Positions 6,744 to 14,041 of a DNA stretch of 16,778 nucleotides are shown here, piece after piece. The first letter of the stretch is position 1; each line of letters opens with the position of its first letter. A program made the position numbers and the translations under genes. The notes under the pieces are model-generated. The model saw nothing but the letters and a program-made list of their open reading frames with translations, did no database searches and was not told where the DNA came from. Source of the DNA: Paracoccaceae bacterium (GTDB lineage Bacteria > Pseudomonadota > Alphaproteobacteria > Rhodobacterales > Rhodobacteraceae); contig JAMWZF010000025.1 of assembly GCA_024304875.1 (NCBI GenBank), positions 1 through 16,778 on the forward strand, read 5' to 3'.

Positions 6744-8141
6744 ATGACCAGAACCTCGCTGGGCCTATACGGGCTGGGAACGATGGGCAGCGCGCTCGCG
6801 CTCAACATCGCGGACAACGGCCATACCCTGCATGTCTCCAACCGCTCGTCGTCGCGGGTGCCGGAATTCCTGTCCGAAGCGGGCGACCTCAAGGGCAACC
6901 TGCGCGGCCATGACAGCCTCGTCACCATGATCGACGCGATGAACGCGCCCCGGACGATCATCCTCATGGTCCCGGCGGGCAAGCCGGTGGACGACACGAT
7001 CGACCAGATCCGCCGCCACCTGACCGGCGGCGACACCATCGTCGATGCCGGCAACGCCGACTTCAACGACACCCGCCGGCGGACGAAGACGCTGGAGGCC
7101 GCGGGCCTCAATTTCATCGGCATGGGTGTCTCGGGCGGCGAGGAGGGGGCCCGGCACGGCCCCTCGATCATGGTCGGCGGCAGCAAGGCCAGTTGGGACC
7201 GTCTGCGCCCGGTGGCCGAGGCCATCGCGGCCAAGCACGAGGGCGCGCCCTGCGCCGCCCACCTGGGCCCCGACGGCGCGGGACACTTCGTCAAGACCGT
7301 CCACAACGGCATCGAATACGCCGAGATGCAGATGATCGCCGAGATCTTCGGCATCGAGCGTTCCGCCGGCCGGCCCCATTCCGAGATCGGGCGCATGTTC
7401 GACCGCTGGAATAGGGGTCCGCTGAAATCCTACCTCGTGGAGATCACCGGCACCGTCCTCGGCGCGACCGACCACCTGACCGGCGGACCGGCGGTGGAGG
7501 AGATCGTCGACAAGGCCGGCCAGAAGGGAACCGGCCGCTGGACGGTGATCGAGGCGCTCAAGCTCGGCCAGTCGGCCAGCGTCATCGAGGCGGCGGTGGG
7601 GGCGCGGGGCTGGTCTTCGGATCCGGCCCGGCCGACCGCTGCCCAGACCCTGCCGGGCCGCAGCGACGCCGCCGACCTGCCGCCCGAGACGCTGGAGGCC
7701 GCGCTGATCGCCGGGCGGATCGTGAACCATGCGCAGGGCTTCGACATCCTCGCCGCGGCCTCCAAGGAGTTCCGCTGGAGCCTCGACATGGCGACCATCG
7801 CCGAGATCTGGCGCGCCGGCTGCATCATCCGCTCGGCCCAGCTCGACACTTTCGCCGCCGCCTTCCGCGCCGGCCCGCCCAAGGGCAGCCTCGCTCTTGC
7901 CCCCGACATGGTCGCGATGCTGAAGCAGGCGGTGCCGGGCCTGCGCGCCACCGTCGCCGCGGCCGTGACCGCAGGCCAGCCGGTGCCGGCCCTGGCGGGC
8001 GCCCTCGGCTGGTACGACACGATGACCAAGGCCCGCGGCACCGCCGCCCTGATCCAGGCGCAGCGGGACTACTTCGGCCGCCACGGCTTCGACCGGGTCG
8101 ACGGGACGGACGACCGGCACGGGCCCTGGTGGCGGGACTGA
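6744..8141 (+). CDS. gnd: 6-phosphogluconate dehydrogenase, decarboxylating (long form)
   Basis: The 465-aa enzyme oxidises 6-phosphogluconate to ribulose-5-phosphate and CO2, making NADPH in the oxidative pentose-phosphate pathway. The N-terminal Rossmann motif is GLYGLGTMG (7-15), and NRS at 33-35 sits where NADP-specific members bind the phosphate. VSGGEEGARHGPSIM (129-143) and GHFVKTVHNGIEYAEMQ (180-196) carry the substrate and catalytic residues K184, H187, N188 and E191. AGQKGTGRWT (258-267) and the C-terminal RDYFGRHGFDR block are family hallmarks. The length is that of the long (about 470 aa) dimeric class, not the short 300-aa GntZ type. The ATG at 6744 was preferred over a TTG at 6732 because GGAGG lies 5 nt upstream. 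It converges with the next gene with only 7 nt between stops. Confidence 0.96.
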   Translation: MTRTSLGLYGLGTMGSALALNIADNGHTLHVSNRSSSRVPEFLSEAGDLKGNLRGHDSLVTMIDAMNAPRTIILMVPAGKPVDDTIDQIRRHLTGGDTIVDAGNADFNDTRRRTKTLEAAGLNFIGMGVSGGEEGARHGPSIMVGGSKASWDRLRPVAEAIAAKHEGAPCAAHLGPDGAGHFVKTVHNGIEYAEMQMIAEIFGIERSAGRPHSEIGRMFDRWNRGPLKSYLVEITGTVLGATDHLTGGPAVEEIVDKAGQKGTGRWTVIEALKLGQSASVIEAAVGARGWSSDPARPTAAQTLPGRSDAADLPPETLEAALIAGRIVNHAQGFDILAAASKEFRWSLDMATIAEIWRAGCIIRSAQLDTFAAAFRAGPPKGSLALAPDMVAMLKQAVPGLRATVAAAVTAGQPVPALAGALGWYDTMTKARGTAALIQAQRDYFGRHGFDRVDGTDDRHGPWWRD

Positions 8142-8148
8142 CCCGGGT

Positions 8149-8748
8149 TCAGATCTCGGGGTGACTGCGCAGGGCGTCGAGCCGCGCGGGGGTGCCGTCC
8201 AGCAGATCCGACCCCAGGTCCCGCAGCAGGCCGTCCACGATGTCCGTCAGCGCCGCTCCCGGCGCGGTGTGCCGGCCGTAGAGAGGCGCGTGCCGGTCGT
8301 CGAGGATCGGGGCGGCCCAGCCCTCGGTACTCTCGACGAAGCGCGCGAGACCGGGCTGGCCGAAGTGGTCGAGATAGCCTTCCGCAACCACGTCGAGGTA
8401 ACTGAGCAGGATCGGATGCGCCGTGTCGGGCGGGGCGATGGCCACGTCCTTGACGGCATAGACGATGACCGGTCCCTCCGGCCCGTCGTGCCGCGTCTGT
8501 CCGGCCACGTCGCGCTTGTCGTAGGCCCTTTCGCGGTGGTCGAGCGCGGCCCAGTCCTGCGGGGGCACGTCCGCCAGCAGGCCGTCGATGCCGGCGCCCT
8601 CGGCCTCCACGATCGACAGGAAGGCCACCTCGCGCAGGACCGAGTGCCGCCAGACCCGCCGATAGCCCGACAGATGCACCGGGCGCAGGTTCGTGTAATC
8701 ATGGGTCCGGGCGTTCACCAGGCTGCCGTAGCCGAAGACGCGGCTCAT
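8149..8748 (-). CDS. Gamma-glutamylcyclotransferase-like (GGCT/AIG2 fold) protein
   Basis: The 199-aa product opens with MSRVFGYGSLVNARTHDY, the substrate-loop signature YGSL of the GGCT/AIG2/ChaC superfamily. ALDHRERAYDKRDV (about 68-81) contains the glutamate (E73) at the position of the catalytic acid in this fold. Members cyclise gamma-glutamyl amines or dipeptides to 5-oxoproline, or act in related gamma-glutamyl chemistry; the substrate cannot be read from the sequence. The start codon at 8748 overlaps the stop of nadD (ATGA), and a GGGGAGAG sequence lies about 10 nt upstream inside nadD, so translation is coupled. An upstream in-frame extension lies entirely within nadD in another frame and is not a protein. 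The downstream end converges with gnd. Confidence 0.88.
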   Translation of the reverse strand: MSRVFGYGSLVNARTHDYTNLRPVHLSGYRRVWRHSVLREVAFLSIVEAEGAGIDGLLADVPPQDWAALDHRERAYDKRDVAGQTRHDGPEGPVIVYAVKDVAIAPPDTAHPILLSYLDVVAEGYLDHFGQPGLARFVESTEGWAAPILDDRHAPLYGRHTAPGAALTDIVDGLLRDLGSDLLDGTPARLDALRSHPEI

Positions 8749-9344
8749 GTCTGCCACTCTCCCCTGTCGCGGATAGCGGTGGAGGACTCGTCGGTCATGG
8801 GAAGGTTGATGAAGCACCAGGCGGGCGCTTTCGCCACGCCGAGCAGCCGGGAGGCCCGCCCGGGAATCCGCCAGCGCCGGTAGATCCGGGCCGCACGGCT
8901 CATCCGCGCGGAGATGCGCTGCCCCGGACGGGCGAGGATGCCGAGGGGTGTCGTCTCCACGATGCCCTGCCAGTCCTGCCAGAGGTGGAACTGGGCGAAG
9001 TTGTCCGCCCCCATCAGCCAGACGAAGCGCACGCCCGGCCAGCGGGCGCGCAGGACGGCGAGGGTTTCGGCGGTGTAGCGGGTGCCGAGGTGCGCCTCGA
9101 TGTCGGTGACCGTGACGGCGGGATGCTGCATCACCGCCTTTGCCCGGGCCATCCGGTCTTGCAGGGGGGCGGGCCCCCGGGTCTTGAGCGGGTTGCCGGG
9201 GCTGACCAGCCACCAGACCCCGTCCAGTCCGAACCGGGCGAGAGCGGCGCGGGTGATGTGGACATGCCCTTCGTGCGCCGGATCGAAGGACCCGCCGAGA
9301 AGGCCGATGGTCTGGCCCGCGCAGGCCTGGGGAAACGCCGTCAT
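8745..9344 (-). CDS. nadD: Nicotinate-nucleotide adenylyltransferase
   Basis: The 199-aa enzyme transfers AMP from ATP to nicotinate mononucleotide, giving deamido-NAD in NAD synthesis. The nucleotidyltransferase signature GGSFDPAHEGH (17-27) contains the (H/T)xGH element, and the second motif SSTAIR (187-192) is the ISSTxIR of the family. WLMGADNFAQFHLWQDW (109-125) is the mononucleotide-binding region typical of NadD. The ATG at 9344 is preceded by AAGG five nt upstream. In many alphaproteobacteria nadD is followed by rsfS; here a GGCT-like gene takes that position and overlaps it by 4 nt. Confidence 0.95.
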   Translation of the reverse strand: MTAFPQACAGQTIGLLGGSFDPAHEGHVHITRAALARFGLDGVWWLVSPGNPLKTRGPAPLQDRMARAKAVMQHPAVTVTDIEAHLGTRYTAETLAVLRARWPGVRFVWLMGADNFAQFHLWQDWQGIVETTPLGILARPGQRISARMSRAARIYRRWRIPGRASRLLGVAKAPAWCFINLPMTDESSTAIRDRGEWQT

Positions 9345-9429
9345 GCGGGCCTTGTTTCCTGCCGCGCGGGAAGGGTCAAGCGGGTGGGGCGCGGGCAGGT
9401 GGCGCAGGAGCGGTCCGTTCCGTGTGTCA

Positions 9430-9483
9430 CCCGGCCCTGAGCCGGGACCGCCTCGAACGCCTGCGAGGCCCCGGTTCGGGACC
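9430..9483 (-). terminator. Cluster of hairpins between the TolB-like gene and nadD
   Basis: Three short inverted repeats lie in the 165-nt gap: 9430-9435 with 9441-9446 (CCCGGC/GCCGGG), 9450-9455 with 9464-9469 (GCCTCG/CGAGGC), and 9467-9472 with 9478-9483 (one G-U type pair). A 9-nt direct repeat CGGGACCGC occurs at 9443 and 9477. There is no T-run on the minus strand. The position, 27 nt beyond the stop of the TolB-like gene, suggests transcript-end structure, but in GC-rich DNA some such pairing is expected by chance. Confidence 0.35.
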
Positions 9484-9509
9484 GCGGCGCGGCGCGCAGG
9501 GATGCGGGT

Positions 9510-10334
9510 CTAGCTCGCCGGTTCGTAGCGCATGAAGGCGAAGCGGGCGCTGTCCGGCGCCCAGGACGGCACGTTGATGGTGCCCTGGCCGCCGTGCAGT
9601 TCGGTCAGCACCCGTCCCGCGCCGCCCTTTTGCGGCATGATCTTCAGCGTCACGTCGAGGCCGCCGGGGTGCCCCGTGGTCCCGGGCGGATAGCACAGCC
9701 AGACCACGTGCTGCCCGTCGGGCGAGGGGTGGGGAAACCAGTCGACATTGGCGCTGTCCGTCATCTGCTCGGCGTAGCTGCCGTCGGGCCGGATGCGCCA
9801 GAGGTTCACCCCGTCCGAGGTCTCGCCGTTGAACCAGATCCACGCGCCGTCGGGGGTGTAGTCCGGTCCGTCGACGTGGACGAACCCGTCCGTCACCTGC
9901 CGCTCGTCCGACCCGTCGAGAGCGCAGGTGTGCAGTGCCACCGGCCCGTCGCCGCGCGCGGCGGCATAGGCGAGCCGCGTGCCGTCCGGCGACCAGGAGT
10001 GCCACCAGCTGGGGGTGTGTTCGGTCACGCGGGTGGGGGCTCCGCCCGAGACCGGCAGGGTGTAGATGCAGGACTTCGGCGTTTGCGACTGGTCGGAGAT
10101 CACCAGCATCCGGCCGTCGGGAGAGAGGCCGTGGTCGTTGTTGCACCTGTTGGCAAAGCCGGTGTCGATCGGCTCCAGCGCCGGTGCGTCCAGCGGGACG
10201 CGGAAGAGGCGGCCGTCGCCGTTCACGACCAGGTAGCCGTCCGGGTGCCAGTTCGGTGCCTCGATGTGACCGTCGTGGCGGAGCAGGACCTCGACCCCGC
10301 CATCCAGACCGCAGAGGCAGAGCTCCGAGATCAT
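9510..10334 (-). CDS. TolB-like beta-propeller (PD40 repeat) protein
   Basis: The 274-aa product is built of repeated WD40-like PD40 blades, each with an xxSPDGxxLxF-type core: WHPDGYLVV near 29, LSPDGRMLVIS near 70, WSPDGTRLAYA near 114, YTPDGAWIWFN near 159, PSPDGQHVVWL near 203 and WAPDSARFAFM near 258. This indicates about six blades. No signal peptide is visible, unlike periplasmic TolB, so it is probably cytosolic. It starts within the stop codon of the GH43 gene (ATGA), so the two are co-translated and probably serve one pathway. Related stand-alone propellers include sugar-acid lyases and uncharacterised proteins; I see no residues that fix an activity. It could be an enzyme acting after the hydrolase or a sugar-binding accessory protein. 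Confidence 0.85.
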   Translation of the reverse strand: MISELCLCGLDGGVEVLLRHDGHIEAPNWHPDGYLVVNGDGRLFRVPLDAPALEPIDTGFANRCNNDHGLSPDGRMLVISDQSQTPKSCIYTLPVSGGAPTRVTEHTPSWWHSWSPDGTRLAYAAARGDGPVALHTCALDGSDERQVTDGFVHVDGPDYTPDGAWIWFNGETSDGVNLWRIRPDGSYAEQMTDSANVDWFPHPSPDGQHVVWLCYPPGTTGHPGGLDVTLKIMPQKGGAGRVLTELHGGQGTINVPSWAPDSARFAFMRYEPAS

Positions 10335-11929
10335 GCCGCGCCCTCCGGGACGTAGGCGAAGCGGGTGAACCGTGCCTCGGCCGCCATGCCGGAAGTGTCG
10401 AAGCAGACCATGCCGACGAAGGTGCCGGTGAAGGAGCCGTGCTCGCCGCGGCCGCCCTCGTCCGAGATGACGGCGGCGTTCAGCGCCGGGCCGATGGGCT
10501 GCCACTCGCCGCCCTGCCGCCAGAAGAACTGCTGGGTGGCGCCGCTGACCTCGACCTTCAGGTCGACCGGGCCGGGATCGGGGCGTGCCGTCTCTCCTGG
10601 CCAGTCCCAGCCGCCGTCCGGCCAGTTGCCGGGGCAGGAGGCGATGCGCAGGGCCGGGGCGCCGTCCTCGGAGGTCAGCAGGAGGGCGTGGAACTTGTGC
10701 TGGTTGTAGTAGGTCGTGAGGCCCGCCGCCTGCTGGTAATGGGCCGGATCGAAGTCCACCGTGGTCTCGGCGGTGTAGCGGTGATGCTCCTGCCGGCGGG
10801 CGACGAGGGCCTGTTCGAAGAAGGACCCGATCGCCTCGCGCCCGATGAGGGTGAGGCCCTCGCTGCCGGTGCGGTAGATGCGCTCGGTCTCGGGCGAGCG
10901 GGGCCACTGGAATTCGGGCGGCAGGGCGCCGGTGAGGTCGCGGATGACGGCCTGCGGAGCAGGGGCCGCGGCATCGGTCAGGCCGGGAACCTCGACGCGC
11001 GGGGCCATGCCGCCGCCCTCGAGCCAGGGCCAGTCGTCCCGCCAGACGACCTTTTCGATCCCCGTCTCGCGGCCGAGGGGGCAATAGCGCCCGGTGCCGT
11101 CGGGCCCGGGGATCGGGCGGCCCATGAGGAAGGTGCAGTAGCCCTCGTCCTCGCCCGTCTCGACGTATTGGCCGTGGCCGGTGCGCTGGATCGGGTGGCT
11201 CTCGTCCGCGACGTGGATCAGGTGCTGTTCGGGGTGCGTCTCGTAGGGCCCCCAGATGTCGCGGGAGCGGGCGACCGAGAGGGCGTGGCCGTAGCCGGTG
11301 CCGCCCTCGGCGCAGAAGAGATAGTACCAGCCGTTCCGCTTGAGCAGGTGCGGCCCCTCGGTCAGGCCGCGCGGGGTGCCCTGCCAGATCACGTCGACCG
11401 GACCGAAGAGGCCGGTTTCGGGCGACCATTCCTGCATCAGGATCCCGTCGAAGCTGGCATGCTTGGGGTTGCCCCCGGTGCCGGGACCGCGGTGGTTCCA
11501 GCGCAGGTTGACGAACCACTTGCGGCCGTCGTCGTCGTGGAACAGGGAGGGATCGAAGCCGGACGAATTGACGTACCAGGGGTCCGACCAGGTTCCGTCG
11601 ACCGTCTCGCAGCAGGTGATGAAGTTGTGGGCGTCCTTGACCGGGCCGGTGAGACGTTTGACGTCGGTGTAGACGAGCCAGAACATCTCTCCGTCGTGGC
11701 TGAGGCAGGGGGCCCAGATGCCGCCCGAATCGGGGTTGCCGCGCATGTCGAGAAGGGCCGCCCGGTCGAGCGGGCGCGACGCCAGCTCCCAGGTGATCAG
11801 GTCGGTGGAGCGGTGGATCTGGACGCCGGGGTACCACTCGAAGGTCGAGGTGGCGATGTAATAGACGCCGTCCACAACGCAGATCGAGGGGTCGGGGTTA
11901 AAGCCGGGCAGGATCGGATTGCGGATCAT
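10331..11929 (-). CDS. GH43 family glycoside hydrolase, beta-xylosidase type
   Basis: The 532-aa protein has an N-terminal five-bladed GH43 catalytic domain (about 1-310) and a C-terminal beta-sandwich (about 335-528) as in Selenomonas-type xylosidases. Catalytic residues can be placed by motif: general base D13 in GFNPDPS, pKa-modulating D126 in GFDPSLF, and general acid E191 in GLTEGPH. There is no signal peptide, so it should cleave imported xylo-oligosaccharides or arabinosyl-xylosides in the cytosol. The ATG at 11929 has GGGGAGG eight nt upstream and begins at MIRNPILPGFNPDPS, the usual N-terminus. A further upstream in-frame ATG would run through the promoter region and is rejected. The next gene overlaps by ATGA. 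Exact substrate (xylose or arabinose linkages) cannot be told from the sequence. Confidence 0.94.
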   Translation of the reverse strand: MIRNPILPGFNPDPSICVVDGVYYIATSTFEWYPGVQIHRSTDLITWELASRPLDRAALLDMRGNPDSGGIWAPCLSHDGEMFWLVYTDVKRLTGPVKDAHNFITCCETVDGTWSDPWYVNSSGFDPSLFHDDDGRKWFVNLRWNHRGPGTGGNPKHASFDGILMQEWSPETGLFGPVDVIWQGTPRGLTEGPHLLKRNGWYYLFCAEGGTGYGHALSVARSRDIWGPYETHPEQHLIHVADESHPIQRTGHGQYVETGEDEGYCTFLMGRPIPGPDGTGRYCPLGRETGIEKVVWRDDWPWLEGGGMAPRVEVPGLTDAAAPAPQAVIRDLTGALPPEFQWPRSPETERIYRTGSEGLTLIGREAIGSFFEQALVARRQEHHRYTAETTVDFDPAHYQQAAGLTTYYNQHKFHALLLTSEDGAPALRIASCPGNWPDGGWDWPGETARPDPGPVDLKVEVSGATQQFFWRQGGEWQPIGPALNAAVISDEGGRGEHGSFTGTFVGMVCFDTSGMAAEARFTRFAYVPEGAA

Positions 11930-11967
11930 GGTCAGGGCCTCCCCGCCCCCGGCCGCGCGATGTCGCA

Positions 11968-11987
11968 CGGCTAAATCGTTTTCGTCG
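11968..11987. promoter_or_regulatory. Candidate LacI-family operator upstream of the GH43 gene
   Basis: CGGCTAAATCGTTTTCGTCG is an imperfect 20-bp palindrome centred on the CG at 11977/11978, with seven of ten symmetric positions matching. The AAA-x-CG-x-TTT core is typical of LacI-family sugar regulators. It covers the expected transcription start of the GH43 promoter, the place for a repressor. No LacI-type gene is in the window. Confidence 0.45.
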
Positions 11988-11993
11988 GCGGCA

Positions 11994-12021
11994 ACCATGC
12001 ATTTTGGGCGGCCGCTGTCAA
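11994..12021 (-). promoter_or_regulatory. Candidate promoter of the GH43-propeller operon
   Basis: On the minus strand a perfect TTGACA (12016-12021) is followed after 16 nt by CATGGT (11994-11999), a weak -10 with three of six matches. The start of transcription would fall near 11987, at the edge of the candidate operator, giving a leader of about 58 nt before the ATG. Confidence 0.5.
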
Positions 12022-12143
12022 AGGGCTGGTCAGGCGCGGGACCGATCGAATTGATCCTATTTCGCGGCCGAAGCGCGGGTGCGCTTAACCTCGCCCAAAG
12101 GCAGGGCACCTAGGGTCGGGCGGCAGTTGTCCGAGGGGGCCGT

Positions 12144-14009
12144 GTGCCGATCGTCGTCCTGTACATGGTGGTGGTGAGCCTTGCCGCGCTGCTTCTGGCC
12201 AGTGCCCTGGTAGAGCAGGGGCGCCGGATCGGACGCCTGCGGGGGGTTCTGGACGGCACCCGGCGGGACCTGACCCGGCAGCTGCGCGCGGCCGAGAACT
12301 TCCGCATGGCGGCCGAGCACGCCAGCGACGGCATCGTGATCCAGAACATGGGGGGCACCATCCTCTGGGCCAATCCGGCCTACTGCCGGATGGTCAGGCG
12401 ACCGGCGGCGCAGATCGTCGGGCGCAGTCCGCTGGAGTTCGTCATTCCCGAAGCCGAGCGCCCGAGCGAGGAGGAGATCCGCGCCTTTCGCTACGACCGC
12501 GCCGATCCGGCCTATCACGGCCTCGTCCTGCGCCTGAACCAGCGCAGCGACGGCGAGCTGTTCTGGAACCAGCACTCGGTGTCCTACCTGCAGTCGAGCA
12601 CCGGGGAAGAGCGGGTGATCCTCGTCTGCCGGGACGTCTCGGCCCAGATCGAGGACCAGGAGAGGCTCCGCGAGATCCGCAACCAGCTCGAGTACGGCGC
12701 CAGGCACGACATCCTGACCGGCGTGGCGAACCGGTCCGAACTGCTCCGCTTCACCTCCCACGCCCTGGGGCAGGGCGGCCGGACCGGGATGCTTCACCTC
12801 GACATCGACACCTTCAAGGACATCAACGACACCCACGGCCATTCCGCCGGGGACCGGACGCTGGAGCATGTCGCGGACCGGATCCGGGAGGGCGTCCGGC
12901 CGGGGGATCTGGTGGCGCGGCTCGGCGGCGACGAATTCGTCGTCGTCTGCCCGGACATCGGCAGCCTCGACGACCTCGCCGGGATCGGCGCCGACCTGCG
13001 CAGGGCGATTGCCCGACCCTTCGACTGGCAGGGCCTGCGCCTCGGCTGCGACATCTCGATCGGCGCCGCCCTGTCCGAGACCGCGGGGGACACGCCGGAG
13101 GACCTGATGCTCCGGTCGGACTTCGCGCTTTACGAGGCCAAGCGCCAGGGCCGCGCCCGGGTCGAGGTCTATGACGAGGGGCTGCACCAGCGGCATTCGG
13201 CGCAGGTCCGGCTCAGCCACCGTCTGCGCGCGGCGGTGGAGGCAGGCGAACTCGTCCACCATTTCCAGCCGGTCTTCGACATGCATCGCGGAGAGGTCAC
13301 GGGGTTCGAGGCGCTGGTCCGCTGGCCGCAGGCCGATGGCAGCATGATGCCGCCCGACAGGTTCCTGCCGCTCGCGGCGCAACTGGGCCTGATGGGCCGG
13401 ATCGACCTCGGCTCGATGAACGCGGCGCTTCAGTTCCAGAGGCGGCTGAACTGGGCCGGACTCGGCGACCTGACGGTGGGGTTCAACGCCTCGGACGATC
13501 TGCTCACCCACCCCGAATTCGTCCCCCGGCTGGTCCACGGGGTGGAGTCCCGGCGCATCGACCGCGGCAAGGTCGCGATCGAGATCCTGGAGACGACCAT
13601 GTTCGGCGCCAATGTCGCGGGCTCTTCCGAGGCGGCGGTGATCGCCGACCTCAAGGCGGCGGGGTTCCAGGTCTACCTCGACGACTTCGGGATCGGCTAC
13701 GCGGGCCTCAGCCACCTGACCGGGCTCGAGGTCACCGGGGTCAAGATCGACCGGTCGCTGGTGCAGAACATCCTGAAGGACACCGCCAGCGCCACGGTCG
13801 TGCAGGCCATTGCCCGGCTCTGCGAGGACCTCGGCCTGAGGGTGCTGGCCGAGGGGGTGGAGGACCGGGCGACGGCCGAGCGGCTGGGCTCTTTCGGCTG
13901 CGGCGCCATCCAGGGCTACTGGATCGGGCGGCCGATGCCCGAGGATGCCGCCGTCGATTGGCTGCGCGAGACCGCGGGCGCCATTGAACCGCTCCGCGCG
14001 GCACTCTAG
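12144..14009 (+). CDS. Membrane-anchored PAS-GGDEF-EAL cyclic-di-GMP signalling protein
   Basis: The 621-aa protein has one N-terminal membrane helix (about 3-22), a basic helical linker that may be coiled coil (about 25-52), a PAS domain (about 53-168), a GGDEF domain (about 183-345) and an EAL domain (about 355-610). The GGDEF active site is intact (261-265), and an inhibitory I-site R252-x-x-D255 sits five residues before it. The EAL motif E389-A-L is intact, as are N448, E480, D513-D514 in DDFGIGY, K534, E570/E573 in AEGVE and Q590, the residues for metal binding and catalysis. Both synthesis and hydrolysis of c-di-GMP are therefore possible. It starts with GTG behind a GAGGGG sequence. 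ettA begins 32 nt downstream, with its own Shine-Dalgarno, so read-through is possible. The PAS signal is unknown; I see no clear heme or flavin residues. Confidence 0.93.
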   Translation: MPIVVLYMVVVSLAALLLASALVEQGRRIGRLRGVLDGTRRDLTRQLRAAENFRMAAEHASDGIVIQNMGGTILWANPAYCRMVRRPAAQIVGRSPLEFVIPEAERPSEEEIRAFRYDRADPAYHGLVLRLNQRSDGELFWNQHSVSYLQSSTGEERVILVCRDVSAQIEDQERLREIRNQLEYGARHDILTGVANRSELLRFTSHALGQGGRTGMLHLDIDTFKDINDTHGHSAGDRTLEHVADRIREGVRPGDLVARLGGDEFVVVCPDIGSLDDLAGIGADLRRAIARPFDWQGLRLGCDISIGAALSETAGDTPEDLMLRSDFALYEAKRQGRARVEVYDEGLHQRHSAQVRLSHRLRAAVEAGELVHHFQPVFDMHRGEVTGFEALVRWPQADGSMMPPDRFLPLAAQLGLMGRIDLGSMNAALQFQRRLNWAGLGDLTVGFNASDDLLTHPEFVPRLVHGVESRRIDRGKVAIEILETTMFGANVAGSSEAAVIADLKAAGFQVYLDDFGIGYAGLSHLTGLEVTGVKIDRSLVQNILKDTASATVVQAIARLCEDLGLRVLAEGVEDRATAERLGSFGCGAIQGYWIGRPMPEDAAVDWLRETAGAIEPLRAAL

Positions 14010-14041
14010 AAGGCGCCAAACCCTTCAAGCCGGAGCGACAG

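Noticed and set aside
8749..9213. N-terminal extension of the GGCT-like protein
   Set aside because: The extension lies wholly inside nadD in another frame and is Arg/Pro-rich; the family N-terminus MSRVFGYGSL starts at 8748.
9935..11974. Long plus-strand open frame opposite the GH43 and propeller genes
   Set aside because: The minus strand carries both genes with intact GH43 catalytic residues and PD40 blades; the plus-strand frame has no domain.
12144..12170. Cleavable signal peptide on the GGDEF-EAL protein
   Set aside because: The hydrophobic segment lacks a cleavage site and is followed by a charged helical linker, which fits a signal anchor.
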